Source: an uncultured Lewinella sp. (GTDB lineage Bacteria > Bacteroidota > Bacteroidia > Chitinophagales > Saprospiraceae). From it: a stretch of DNA of 53,949 bases. The stretch lies in contig CAJXPD010000029.1 of the NCBI GenBank assembly GCA_913057785.1, positions 1 to 53,949 on the forward strand, given 5' to 3'. A program made the position numbers and the translations under genes. Each line of letters begins with the position of its first letter. Position 1 is the stretch's first letter. Shown one piece after another: positions 33,256-40,640 of this stretch. The notes under the pieces were generated by a model, which was not told the DNA's origin, did no database searches, and saw only the letters and a list, made by a program, of their open reading frames with translations.

Positions 33256-34311
33256 ATGTTAGCATCCAACCTATCACCAACTAAATCGTTTGAATTATCG
33301 ACTCATAAATGGCTCAAGGCACCTGCCGCCTACTATTGCTTGCTCGATAAAGAGGGTATTATTCAGGAGCAGGCCAAAGGTACTTCTGCCATCAATGGAG
33401 GTCGTGCGATTGATGAAAAATCACAATTTCCGCTATTCAGTATTTCCAAAACCTTCACGGCGATTGCTGTTTTACAATTACAGGAGCAAGGAAAACTTAG
33501 CCTGGAGAGCAGTGCTTTTGACCTATTACCACAGTACAACTTCTTAGATGGAGTTTCAATCCGTCATCTTTTGTCGCATCAGTCTGGTTTGAACAATCCT
33601 ATCCCCATTTCCTGGGTGCATTTGGTCGAAGAAGAGGAAGACTTTGATTATCAACGGTTCAGTTTTGAGATTTTAAGCACAAAAGCTAAACGCAAGTACG
33701 CACCTGCACAAAAGGCAGTCTATTCCAATCTCAATTATCTGCTGCTGGGAGAGATCGTTGAAAAACTAAGTGGCCATTCCTTCAAGCAATATATTCTTGA
33801 GCATGTCCTGGCGGGTAACCCTCATATTGACTTTAAATGGAATAATGAGCTGGCCGTAAGCGGGTACCATGAAGCTGGGATCAATGGCTGGATACTCGGC
33901 CTGCTTTTGGATCGGTCTAAGTTCACGGAGCCCAAAAGAAACAAGCTGATTCAGTTTCGAAAAAACTACCTGAATGGACCATCCTATGGGGGCTTGTTGG
34001 CTAGCCCACGGGGCCTGAATCTTCATTTGCAAGGACTCTTGCAAGGGAATGGAGTGCTTTCTGAGGCCTCTTGCAAACTCATGTTTACCGAGCAATCTCT
34101 AGGTTCAGGGAAGCCTTCCGGTCTTGCACTGGGTTGGTTTAAGGGTGCCTTAAAGGGACGAAGGTATTTGCATCATGCTGGCGGAGGTGGAGGGTTTTAT
34201 TTAGAACTACGAGTTTACCCAGAGGCAGGACTCGCCAGTTATCTATTGACCAATAAATCGGGTTTTTCGGATCAACGTAGATTGGATGCGCTGGATGTAC
34301 AATTTCTGTAA
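33256..34311 (+). CDS. Serine hydrolase, beta-lactamase class C/PBP-like fold
   Basis: A 351-residue protein. The catalytic Ser-x-x-Lys is SISK at 62-65, the Tyr-Ser-Asn motif is YSN at 156-158, and the third element is HHAGGGGGFY near the C-terminus (the HxG position). There is no obvious signal peptide, so it is predicted to be cytoplasmic. It shares the fold with the 23107-24600 protein but is not close in sequence. The substrate (peptide, ester or lactam) cannot be told apart. It probably answers to the Crp/Fnr regulator immediately upstream. Confidence 0.87.
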   Translation: MLASNLSPTKSFELSTHKWLKAPAAYYCLLDKEGIIQEQAKGTSAINGGRAIDEKSQFPLFSISKTFTAIAVLQLQEQGKLSLESSAFDLLPQYNFLDGVSIRHLLSHQSGLNNPIPISWVHLVEEEEDFDYQRFSFEILSTKAKRKYAPAQKAVYSNLNYLLLGEIVEKLSGHSFKQYILEHVLAGNPHIDFKWNNELAVSGYHEAGINGWILGLLLDRSKFTEPKRNKLIQFRKNYLNGPSYGGLLASPRGLNLHLQGLLQGNGVLSEASCKLMFTEQSLGSGKPSGLALGWFKGALKGRRYLHHAGGGGGFYLELRVYPEAGLASYLLTNKSGFSDQRRLDALDVQFL

Positions 34312-34362
34312 GAACACTTCCTTCATCGCCGAAACATTTACTTCAAATTGACGCATTGAGTT

Positions 34363-35220
34363 ATGTATGATTATGATCGTTTCCTCGTTCAAAATGGAAC
34401 AGTTTCATTGCACACTACTGTCTACCCTCGGGAAAATGCAGAGACTGTAGTGTTGCTCCACGGTGGCCCAGGAGTTCCTGATCCCATGTTCGAACTTGCA
34501 GCGGAATTGCATAGGGAATTCCAGGTAATTACCTTTGAGCAAAGGGGGACAGGGCTTTCTAGTAATCCTGATTCTTCTTACACGATAGAGGATTATATTT
34601 CGGATATTGATGCTATCGCCGCGCATTTTCAATTAGAGGACTTTCACCTTTTTGGACATTCCTGGGGAGGACTTTATGCACAGATCTATGCCGCTGAACG
34701 GCCCTCTCGCATTAAGAGTCTTTTTCTCTGTAGCCCTAGCTCTGGTACCAATGAGCTTTGGAAGCGTACCGAAAGAGAAGTCATGCACTTCAATAAGAAA
34801 ATGGCTTCTAACTGGGAATGGATGAAAATGGGATGGTACTCACTTTTGGGTATGCTCGGTTCGGACCGAGCCTACCAAAAGGTATTCTTTTTAGTAATGA
34901 GTAATTACCACAAAGAATATCCGAACATTAACGTAAACGAAGAACAATTAAAATCCGTTAAAGCGGCACCAATTAATAAGACCAGAGCGAGTATTGTACG
35001 GTACAAGCCACTAGAAAAGATGAGTGCCCCGCCCTTTAAGGTTTGCCTTACATACGGAAGTCAGGATATCTATGGGGAAAGCCAACAATCTGTATCGGAT
35101 CGCTATCCCAGCACCACCTCCATTATTATAGATGGATCAGGACATATCCCATGGTTGCATCAACCTTCAGCCTTTGGGAAAATCCTGCAAGAGTTTTATG
35201 CTTTAGGTCATTTTAGCTAG
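34363..35220 (+). CDS. Alpha/beta hydrolase (proline iminopeptidase-like)
   Basis: A 285-residue hydrolase. The oxyanion HGGPG motif is at 33-37, and the nucleophile elbow GHSWGG puts Ser100 at its centre. The later DIYGES (235-240) gives the acid (Asp235) and GSGHIPWLH gives His261, completing Ser-Asp-His. The EQRGTGLSS segment resembles the proline iminopeptidase branch, but such sequences also include lactonases and other esterases. The start is 51 nt after the serine hydrolase, so the two could be co-transcribed. Confidence 0.87.
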   Translation: MYDYDRFLVQNGTVSLHTTVYPRENAETVVLLHGGPGVPDPMFELAAELHREFQVITFEQRGTGLSSNPDSSYTIEDYISDIDAIAAHFQLEDFHLFGHSWGGLYAQIYAAERPSRIKSLFLCSPSSGTNELWKRTEREVMHFNKKMASNWEWMKMGWYSLLGMLGSDRAYQKVFFLVMSNYHKEYPNINVNEEQLKSVKAAPINKTRASIVRYKPLEKMSAPPFKVCLTYGSQDIYGESQQSVSDRYPSTTSIIIDGSGHIPWLHQPSAFGKILQEFYALGHFS

Positions 35221-35243
35221 TTTTCGGATCCTTTAAACTTTGT

Positions 35244-35257
35244 ACAGACTTGTCTGT
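35244..35257. promoter_or_regulatory. TetR-type operator, copy 1 (before tetR)
   Basis: ACAGACTTGTCTGT is a perfect dyad (ACAGAC/GTCTGT) with a 2-nt centre, 5 nt upstream of the tetR ATG. It lies just after an AAACTTTG box (35235-35242), so binding would block transcription initiation. Identical copies lie at 35854 and 36038. Confidence 0.75.
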
Positions 35258-35261
35258 TTTT

Positions 35262-35834
35262 ATGAATGTGAAAAGTGAAACTCGTCATAAGATTATCAGG
35301 ACTGCTTCAGATTTATTCTATGAAAAGGGATACAATTTGATTGGAATCAATGAAATCATTGAGGAGTCGGGCATTGCTAAAGCTACCTTGTATAGTCACT
35401 TTAGGTCGAAAGAAGAGCTACTGCTAGCCTATTTGGATGAGAAGGATCAAGAGCTACTCAAAAATATTAGGGCCTTTTGTTCTAGTAAATCTACTGGAGA
35501 TGCGCAGTTAATCGCCGTCTTAGAGTTTTTGATCCCGTTTTTTGAACAGGAGGATTTCAATGGCTGCTGGTGTATACGTTCGATCGCCGAAGTGCCGCGC
35601 GAAAATGTCAAGGTGAGAACAAAGATCAAAAGCAATAAGCAAGCCTTTCGTCAGTTTGTGCTGGAGCTAGTCCAATCGAATAAACCTGAGCTAGGCGAAA
35701 GCCAACAGCAACAGCTTAGCAATCAGTTATACCTACTCTATGAGGGCGCTTTGATGGAAAGTCATTTGCAGGGAGCAGCTTGGCCGATTGAGACTTCGAT
35801 AGGTCTTTTAAAAGACAAATTGCAGGGCAAGTAA
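35262..35834 (+). CDS. TetR/AcrR-family transcriptional regulator
   Basis: A 190-residue regulator starting at ATG 35262; an in-frame TTG upstream at 35250 is less likely because the operator lies there. The N-terminal helix-turn-helix spans about 8-55 (HKIIRTASDLFYEKGYNLIGINEIIEESGIAKATLYSHFRSKEELLLAYL). The C-terminal ligand-binding region carries QEDFNGCWCIRSIAEVPRE, with two cysteines close together that could be redox- or electrophile-sensitive, though this is speculative. It should bind the three ACAGACTTGTCTGT operators and repress itself, a small ORF and the SDR gene downstream. Confidence 0.9.
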   Translation: MNVKSETRHKIIRTASDLFYEKGYNLIGINEIIEESGIAKATLYSHFRSKEELLLAYLDEKDQELLKNIRAFCSSKSTGDAQLIAVLEFLIPFFEQEDFNGCWCIRSIAEVPRENVKVRTKIKSNKQAFRQFVLELVQSNKPELGESQQQQLSNQLYLLYEGALMESHLQGAAWPIETSIGLLKDKLQGK

Positions 35835-35853
35835 AAAATTTTTGAACCAATAG

Positions 35854-35867
35854 ACAGACTTGTCTGT
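35854..35867. promoter_or_regulatory. TetR-type operator, copy 2 (before the small ORF)
   Basis: ACAGACTTGTCTGT, identical to copies 1 and 3, begins 20 nt after the tetR stop and ends 21 nt before the small ORF. Together with its flanks it shares 18 nt (AGACAGACTTGTCTGTTC) with copy 3. Confidence 0.75.
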
Positions 35868-35888
35868 TCGATAATCAAATAAGAAAAA

Positions 35889-36020
35889 ATGAAGATTAAA
35901 GAAGTTTTGAAACGATGGCTTAGACTGGAAGGCGAATACCGAGAAGTGGATGAAGATCCAGTTGTTGCAAAGTCATCAATATTCCTTATTGGATCTCTAT
36001 TCCATTCTATTTGCAAATAA
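35889..36020 (+). CDS. 43-residue small ORF between two identical operators
   Basis: A short frame beginning MKIKEVLKRWLRLEGEYREV and ending in a hydrophobic stretch (SSIFLIGSLFHSICK). A basic amphipathic start, an acidic middle (EVDEDP) and a hydrophobic end suggest a membrane-active or membrane-anchored peptide. The ATG lies 21 nt after operator copy 2, and the frame stops 17 nt before copy 3, which fits a real gene in the TetR regulon. It could instead be the remnant of a longer gene or a chance frame. I do not recognise a family. Confidence 0.4.
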   Translation: MKIKEVLKRWLRLEGEYREVDEDPVVAKSSIFLIGSLFHSICK

Positions 36021-36037
36021 TTTTTTCTCAAATAAAG

Positions 36038-36051
36038 ACAGACTTGTCTGT
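36038..36051. promoter_or_regulatory. TetR-type operator, copy 3 (before the SDR gene)
   Basis: ACAGACTTGTCTGT, identical to copies 1 and 2, ends 15 nt before the SDR start codon. TTG at 36011-36013 could be its -33 element. Confidence 0.75.
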
Positions 36052-36066
36052 TCAAAAAGCTAAACA

Positions 36067-36813
36067 ATGGCAAACTTCAATTCAAAAACAGCTCTAATTA
36101 TCGGTGGAACCAGTGGTATTGGAAAAGCAACAGCAGAAGCCTTGCTAGATCAAGGTGCAACCGTCCATATTGTAGGCCGAAGCCCGCAGAAAATAGATGA
36201 TCGGGCTAATCTCGTCAAACACAGAGTAGACATTACCAATCGAGAAGAAGTGGCCGCATTGATTGGTCAGATAGAAGGTTGGCAAGGATTGGATTATTTG
36301 GTGAATGCCTCTGGGATTTTCGGCCCTAAGCCTTTCCTTGAACATACCCCTGCTGATTATGATGCTTACTTGGATTTGAATAGAGGGTTCTTCTTTATCA
36401 GCCAGGCCGCTGCTAAAGTTATGCAACGGAGTGGAGGTGGTTCTATCGTCAATGTTGGTTCCATGTGGGCGAAGCAAGCGGTGAAGGCCACACCTTCTTC
36501 TGCTTACTCCATGCAGAAAGCGGGATTACACTCTTTAACACAGCACTTAGCTATGGAGTTGGCCGATCATAAGATTAGAGTAAATGCGGTCTCTCCTGCA
36601 GTAGTAGATACGCCTGTGTATCATGGTGTCTTTGGAGGTGAGGATGCGGCTAAGGAAGCTCTGGTTGGATTCAATAATTTCCATCCCATTGGCCGCAATG
36701 GAACGGCAGGCGATGTGGCCAAATCTATCCTCTTCCTATTGTCAGAAGATTCTACCTGGGTTACAGGAACCATTCTCGATGTCGATGGAGGCGTGATGGC
36801 CGGAAGAAACTAG
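36067..36813 (+). CDS. Short-chain dehydrogenase/reductase
   Basis: A 248-residue classical SDR. The nucleotide-binding GGTSGIGK (13-20) is at the start, the NAG-equivalent NASG is at 80-83, and the catalytic triad is Ser132 (VGSMWAKQ), Tyr147 and Lys151 (YSMQK). The C-terminal [15 protein letters not shown] is typical. It is an NAD(P)(H)-dependent oxidoreductase; the substrate is unknown. It lies under a TetR operator, the usual setting for an enzyme that removes a small toxic molecule or electrophile. The acidic or basic cofactor preference was not decided. Confidence 0.93.
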   Translation: MANFNSKTALIIGGTSGIGKATAEALLDQGATVHIVGRSPQKIDDRANLVKHRVDITNREEVAALIGQIEGWQGLDYLVNASGIFGPKPFLEHTPADYDAYLDLNRGFFFISQAAAKVMQRSGGGSIVNVGSMWAKQAVKATPSSAYSMQKAGLHSLTQHLAMELADHKIRVNAVSPAVVDTPVYHGVFGGEDAAKEALVGFNNFHPIGRNGTAGDVAKSILFLLSEDSTWVTGTILDVDGGVMAGRN

Positions 36814-36889
36814 CAATACCAATAATCTACGCTTGCTGAAAAAATCAATCATCCGGGGACTTAGCTAGTCTCCAACAAACTCAATAATC

Positions 36890-37624
36890 ATGAAAAAGCA
36901 AGTAATATTCTTTCTTTTATCTATCCTTTATGCAACACAAAGCCTTGCTCAACTACCACAACCGGGCTTCGAATTTGATGCCTCAACTGCCTTGGTGATT
37001 ACCGATCCGCAGATCGACTTTTTGAGTCCTGACGGGGTTACCTGGGGCGTCGTAGGCAAAAGCGTAGAGGCCAATAATACCGTGGATAACCTCGAGTCTT
37101 TATTCAAATGGGCGAAGGAAAATGATGTCCTGGTATTTGTATCGCCTCATTACTATTATCCGCACGATCATGGTTGGGAAATAGAAGGAGTGCTAGAGGC
37201 ATTGATGCATAAGATTGGTATGTTTGATCGAAAAGATCCATTGTCCTTGGATGGTTTTGAAGGCTCGGGAGCGGATTGGATGCCCCAATACAAGAAATAT
37301 ATCGAAGGGGATAATGTAATCGTAGTCAATCCCCACAAAGTGTATGGTCCTGAGACAAACGACTTGGTTTTACAATTGCGAAAACGAAAGGTAGATAAGG
37401 TGATTTTGGCCGGTATGTCTGCCAATCTATGTACTGAATCGCATCTACGTGAATTTTTGGAGCAAGGCTTTGAGGTAGCAGTGGTCGGAGATGGCACGGC
37501 CGCAGCTGTTATTCCAGATGCGGGCTTAGACGGCTATACTGCTGCTATGACTAATTTCCGAATGATGGCCAGTCATGTTTTTACTACAGAGGAAGTAGTA
37601 AAGTTGAAGAGATTGAATCAATAG
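36890..37624 (+). CDS. Isochorismatase-family cysteine hydrolase, exported
   Basis: A 244-residue protein with a signal peptide (KKQVIFFLLSILYATQSLAQ), which is unusual for this normally cytoplasmic family. The catalytic triad is Asp39 (VITDPQIDF), Lys150 (VVNPHKVYG) and Cys181 (GMSANLCTESH). Relatives hydrolyse isochorismate, nicotinamide, carbamoyl compounds or N-formyl groups; the substrate here is open. It follows the SDR gene by 76 nt and ends in a terminator. Confidence 0.88.
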   Translation: MKKQVIFFLLSILYATQSLAQLPQPGFEFDASTALVITDPQIDFLSPDGVTWGVVGKSVEANNTVDNLESLFKWAKENDVLVFVSPHYYYPHDHGWEIEGVLEALMHKIGMFDRKDPLSLDGFEGSGADWMPQYKKYIEGDNVIVVNPHKVYGPETNDLVLQLRKRKVDKVILAGMSANLCTESHLREFLEQGFEVAVVGDGTAAAVIPDAGLDGYTAAMTNFRMMASHVFTTEEVVKLKRLNQ

Positions 37625-37652
37625 TGAAGAACTGAACCGTGAATGCAAGGTA

Positions 37653-37688
37653 GAAAGGAGTTCCTCCTGAATTTGAGGGGCTCCTTTC
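37653..37688 (+). terminator. Terminator after the isochorismatase gene
   Basis: GAAAGGAG (37653-37660) pairs with CTCCTTTC (37681-37688), and CCTC (37663-37666) pairs with GAGG (37675-37678) inside it; pyrimidines and a T-run follow. Confidence 0.75.
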
Positions 37689-37749
37689 CCTTTTGGGTTT
37701 GGAGAATAAAGCGCTAACTTGCTTAGGCCAAAGAAACTGGCTTAAGACT

Positions 37750-38325
37750 ATGGAGCCACTCTTCCAATTTCTACAACAGATCAGCCCATTGCAAGCTGCC
37801 ACGCTAGAGGCATTGCGACCCTTGTTTCGACGAATTGAACTTCCTTCCCAAGATTTTTTCGCTAGATCCGGGGAGTACAGCAAGCAAATTGGCTTTTTGG
37901 AGACCGGGATTATGCGGGCTTTTTTCCTTAGTGAAGCGGGCAAGGAGTACAACAAGCAATTCTTTATGGCACCCACTTTAGTTGGAGCCTATACCTCTTT
38001 ACTCACCGGACAACCCAACCAAGTAGCACAACAGGCCTTACAACCTTGCATTATCTGGGCGGCCTCCTTTGAAAAGGTCACCGCTTTATATGATCAATAT
38101 CATGATTTGGAGCGTCTAGGGAGGAAGATTGCTGAGGCATACTTTTTGGAAAAGGAAAAGAAGGAAATAGAAATGGCCTTACTCGAGGCGGAACACCGCT
38201 ATAAGATCATGCAGGAAGAATTCCCATTGCTAGAAGTACAAATCCCTCAATATCATATTGCCTCTTATCTTGGTATTACACCCACCCAATTAAGCCGTGT
38301 TCGCAAGAAGTTGGCAACTCGTTAA
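37750..38325 (+). CDS. Crp/Fnr-family transcriptional regulator (second copy)
   Basis: The ATG at 37750 gives 191 residues, the same length as the first copy. The cyclic-nucleotide-binding-like roll spans about 15-105 (ELPSQDFFARSGEYSKQIGFLETGIMRAFFLSEAG). A short helix-turn-helix follows at the end (IPQYHIASYLGITPTQLSRVRKKLATR). The last helices of the two copies are very alike (IASYLGIT..LSR.R), as would be expected if they bind related DNA boxes. It precedes the SMP-30-like gene, whose promoter carries the box shared with the first copy's neighbour. Confidence 0.86.
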   Translation: MEPLFQFLQQISPLQAATLEALRPLFRRIELPSQDFFARSGEYSKQIGFLETGIMRAFFLSEAGKEYNKQFFMAPTLVGAYTSLLTGQPNQVAQQALQPCIIWAASFEKVTALYDQYHDLERLGRKIAEAYFLEKEKKEIEMALLEAEHRYKIMQEEFPLLEVQIPQYHIASYLGITPTQLSRVRKKLATR

Positions 38326-38348
38326 TTTCTCTGCTAAGCATTTATCAA

Positions 38349-38388
38349 CATATGTAAATGACTGTCGTGTTCTGCGCCACTAGTTTTG
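38349..38388 (+). promoter_or_regulatory. Activator box and -7 element upstream of the SMP-30-like gene
   Basis: CATATGTAAATG (38349-38360) is followed after exactly 20 nt by TAGTTTTG (38381-38388). The ATG follows 28 nt later. The layout and spacing equal those at 33187-33226. Confidence 0.55.
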
Positions 38389-38416
38389 TGGTATTATTTA
38401 CTAAAAACATCAGGAC

Positions 38417-39517
38417 ATGAACACCTTATATAAGATAGGCGGGAGTACCATAAGCATATTGGGTCTGTTTTTCATAATGATTCTCTCCAAAGGTTGTGCC
38501 ATTCAACCCAACACCTGGGAACCTCCGATTAAACCGGCATTTGAGCAAGAGTTAACCCTAAATAACAAGCTCACAACAGCTGAATCAATTTCCTTAATGG
38601 GGTGGTATGGAGCAGAGGATTTCGCAGTCGATAAAAAGGGAAATATCTATTGTGGAGTACATGCTAAGCCCAATGACTTTTCATCAGGAGCCATCCTCAG
38701 GATTTCACCCACAGGAGAAGTGGAGGAGTATTTAAGAACCGAAGGCTGGATCACTGGAATGGAATTTGATCAAAGCGGGAATCTCATCGCTTTGCAGAAT
38801 GGCGTCGGTCTGATTAAGATTACTCCAAATAAAGAGATCGAAACCCTAGCTTCATCCACTCCTGATGGCGCGCCCATCCTTATGGGAACGGGGCTACAGA
38901 TTGGAAGAGAGGGGACAGTTTATTTCGCCAATATGTCGTCAGAGGATGTTAGCTCCACGAAAACATTCAATAAGCTGATCCTGGAATTGAAACCCAAGGG
39001 GGGAGTTTATGCTTATCATCCTGACCAAGAGCAATTACAGGTGATCTCCGAAGGACATTATTTTGCCAATGGGCTTGCCTTGGCTGAAGATGAATCTTAC
39101 CTGCTGCTTTCCGAAACGACGAAATATAGAATTTTGAAGATTTGGTTGGATGCAGAAAAAGTAGGGGAGAAGGAGATCTTTATGGAAAACCTCCCCGGTT
39201 TTCCTAACAATTTGACTAGACGAGAAAATGGCAATTTCTGGGTTGGTTTTACCACCAAAAGAAATGATCAGTTGGACAAGATTCATACGAAGCGTGGCAT
39301 GAAGAAATTCGTCTTTGGGTTACCTCGATTTGTACAACCAAAAGCTGAGAAGTTTGGAATGGTGCTGGAAGTTTCGGCGAAAGGCCAAATTGTAAAGGCT
39401 TTGTTCGACACGAATGGGCAGATTGTATCCGAGGCAGGTGCAATAGAAGAGGCGCACAATAGCCTTTATCTTGGAGGTGATGTGGTTTCAGCTGTTGCAA
39501 AGTATTCCTTGGAGTAA
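38417..39517 (+). CDS. SMP-30/gluconolactonase/strictosidine synthase-like protein
   Basis: A 366-residue exported beta-propeller protein. The N-terminus (TISILGLFFIMILSKGC) looks like a signal with a possible lipoprotein Cys27, although the lipobox (SKGC) is imperfect. The propeller carries the repeating pattern of SMP-30/strictosidine synthase-like proteins: EDFAVDKKGNIYCGVHA, GAILRISPTGEVEEYL, ITGMEFDQSGNLIALQNG and FANGLALAEDESYLLLSETTKYRILKIWLD. Members of this group are lactonases, esterases or strictosidine synthase relatives; here no specific chemistry is claimed. It follows the second Crp/Fnr gene with the shared promoter box and is probably its target. Confidence 0.82.
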   Translation: MNTLYKIGGSTISILGLFFIMILSKGCAIQPNTWEPPIKPAFEQELTLNNKLTTAESISLMGWYGAEDFAVDKKGNIYCGVHAKPNDFSSGAILRISPTGEVEEYLRTEGWITGMEFDQSGNLIALQNGVGLIKITPNKEIETLASSTPDGAPILMGTGLQIGREGTVYFANMSSEDVSSTKTFNKLILELKPKGGVYAYHPDQEQLQVISEGHYFANGLALAEDESYLLLSETTKYRILKIWLDAEKVGEKEIFMENLPGFPNNLTRRENGNFWVGFTTKRNDQLDKIHTKRGMKKFVFGLPRFVQPKAEKFGMVLEVSAKGQIVKALFDTNGQIVSEAGAIEEAHNSLYLGGDVVSAVAKYSLE

Positions 39518-39575
39518 AGTTTTGCTCTTGTTAGCTGTTTTTTTCCCTGACTCTTTTGCTACCTTCAGCAGAGAT

Positions 39576-40103
39576 ATGAAAAGAATTATGATCATTGGTT
39601 GTGGAGGAGCGGGGAAGTCCACGCTAGCTCGAAAATTGGGGGGTATTCTGGAACTACCTTTGGTGCATTTGGACCAGGCCTTTTGGCGGCCCAAGTGGGT
39701 AGAGCGGGACAAACAGGAGTGGGAACAGATTGTTACTAGATTGGCGGATCAGGACCGGTGGATCCTGGATGGTAACTATGGTGGGACCATGGAGATTCGC
39801 TTGCAAAGAGCTGATACTGTGGTGTTTTTAGATCGATCTCGCTGGCTATGCGTTTATAGGGTATTGTTGCGCTTGTGGCAAACTAGGGGACGAACTCGGC
39901 CAGATATGGCGGAGGGCTGCATAGAACGCTTTAGCTTTCACTTTCTTCATTATGTCTTTTTCTACAATAAAACGCGACGTCCTGGTATTCTGAGAAAGCT
40001 AAATCAATTGTCTTCTAAACAGACTGTTTTCCGACTTCGCACGCAACGTGAAATTGATCACTTTATTGCTGCCCTATCAGGGGACAAGGATGGAAACAGT
40101 TGA
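39576..40103 (+). CDS. P-loop NTPase of the adenylate kinase/FlaR type
   Basis: The ATG at 39576 gives 175 residues beginning MKRIMIIGCGGAGKSTLARKLGGILELP, a Walker A (GCGGAGKS, 8-15) with the usual short beta lead-in. The frame also runs upstream to 39471, but that extension lies on the end of the previous gene. The later DRWILDGNYGGTMEIRLQRADTVVFLD and the C-terminal arginine-rich helices are typical of the small kinase-like family annotated as DNA topology modulation proteins (FlaR). The true substrate is unknown. It lies 58 nt after the SMP-30-like gene and may share its transcript. Confidence 0.8.
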   Translation: MKRIMIIGCGGAGKSTLARKLGGILELPLVHLDQAFWRPKWVERDKQEWEQIVTRLADQDRWILDGNYGGTMEIRLQRADTVVFLDRSRWLCVYRVLLRLWQTRGRTRPDMAEGCIERFSFHFLHYVFFYNKTRRPGILRKLNQLSSKQTVFRLRTQREIDHFIAALSGDKDGNS

Positions 40104-40347
40104 GAATCAACGAAAAAAAAATTTATTCCATACAACTTTTCTGAATTTTGCGTCGTTCTTTCTAATAGATGCAGTGTGCAAAGTGTAAAAGTCTGTTGAA
40201 TTTTGACAACGCCAGTTTTAACATTTCTCCTGAAATGCCTAGTCTCCCTATGTTCTGGCGTAAACAGTACCTACCTATAAAACCTACCCAAAGCGACGAA
40301 CACTGCGATTCAGATTGGAATTCTATTGTTACATTAAATATTGTTAT

Positions 40348-40566
40348 ATGAGATCAAAGAAGAACTTTGACTACGGCAAGGGCAAATACTATTTTACCAT
40401 CAAATCATCTCCGAATAATATCACGATTCACCGGAAAGAGAAAGAGGCGGCAGAAAGAACTTTTCTCCACTATCAAGCCATGGGTAAGGATATTGAGTGG
40501 CATGGATTGTGGGATGGCAAAAAATTTGTCGAAAACTCCCAACCTACCGCAGTAACATCTGCATAG
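40348..40566 (+). CDS. Small conserved-looking hypothetical protein
   Basis: A 72-residue basic protein (MRSKKNFDYGKGKYYFTIKS, then HRKEKEAAERTFLHYQAMGKDIEWHGLWDGKKF). The beta-hairpin start, amphipathic helix and WHGLWDGKKF end look like a compact folded domain. No family was recognised. A transcript terminator follows. Its 5' neighbour region (40104-40347) contains a short CxxC-like frame that I did not accept as a gene. Confidence 0.5.
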   Translation: MRSKKNFDYGKGKYYFTIKSSPNNITIHRKEKEAAERTFLHYQAMGKDIEWHGLWDGKKFVENSQPTAVTSA

Positions 40567-40585
40567 TAGGTTTAATCTATAACAA

Positions 40586-40632
40586 AATCGAAAGCGGGCC
40601 CGGCAGTCTTAGCCAATTGCCCGCTTCCGATT
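40586..40632. terminator. Terminator between the small ORF and clpB
   Basis: AATCGAAAGCGGGC (40586-40599) pairs with GCCCGCTTCCGATT (40619-40632) with one mismatch around a 19-nt loop, between convergent genes. Confidence 0.75.
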
Positions 40633-40640
40633 TAGATCAA

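Noticed and set aside
36855..36873. GGGGACT/AGTCTCC hairpin as a terminator after the SDR gene
   Set aside because: The stem is only 7 bp including a wobble pair, and no T-run follows it.
40169..40351. 60-codon frame beginning MQCAKCKSLL (zinc-ribbon-like)
   Set aside because: The two cysteines at the start are suggestive, but no second CxxC pair follows and the frame overlaps the start of the next small gene. Chance is more likely.
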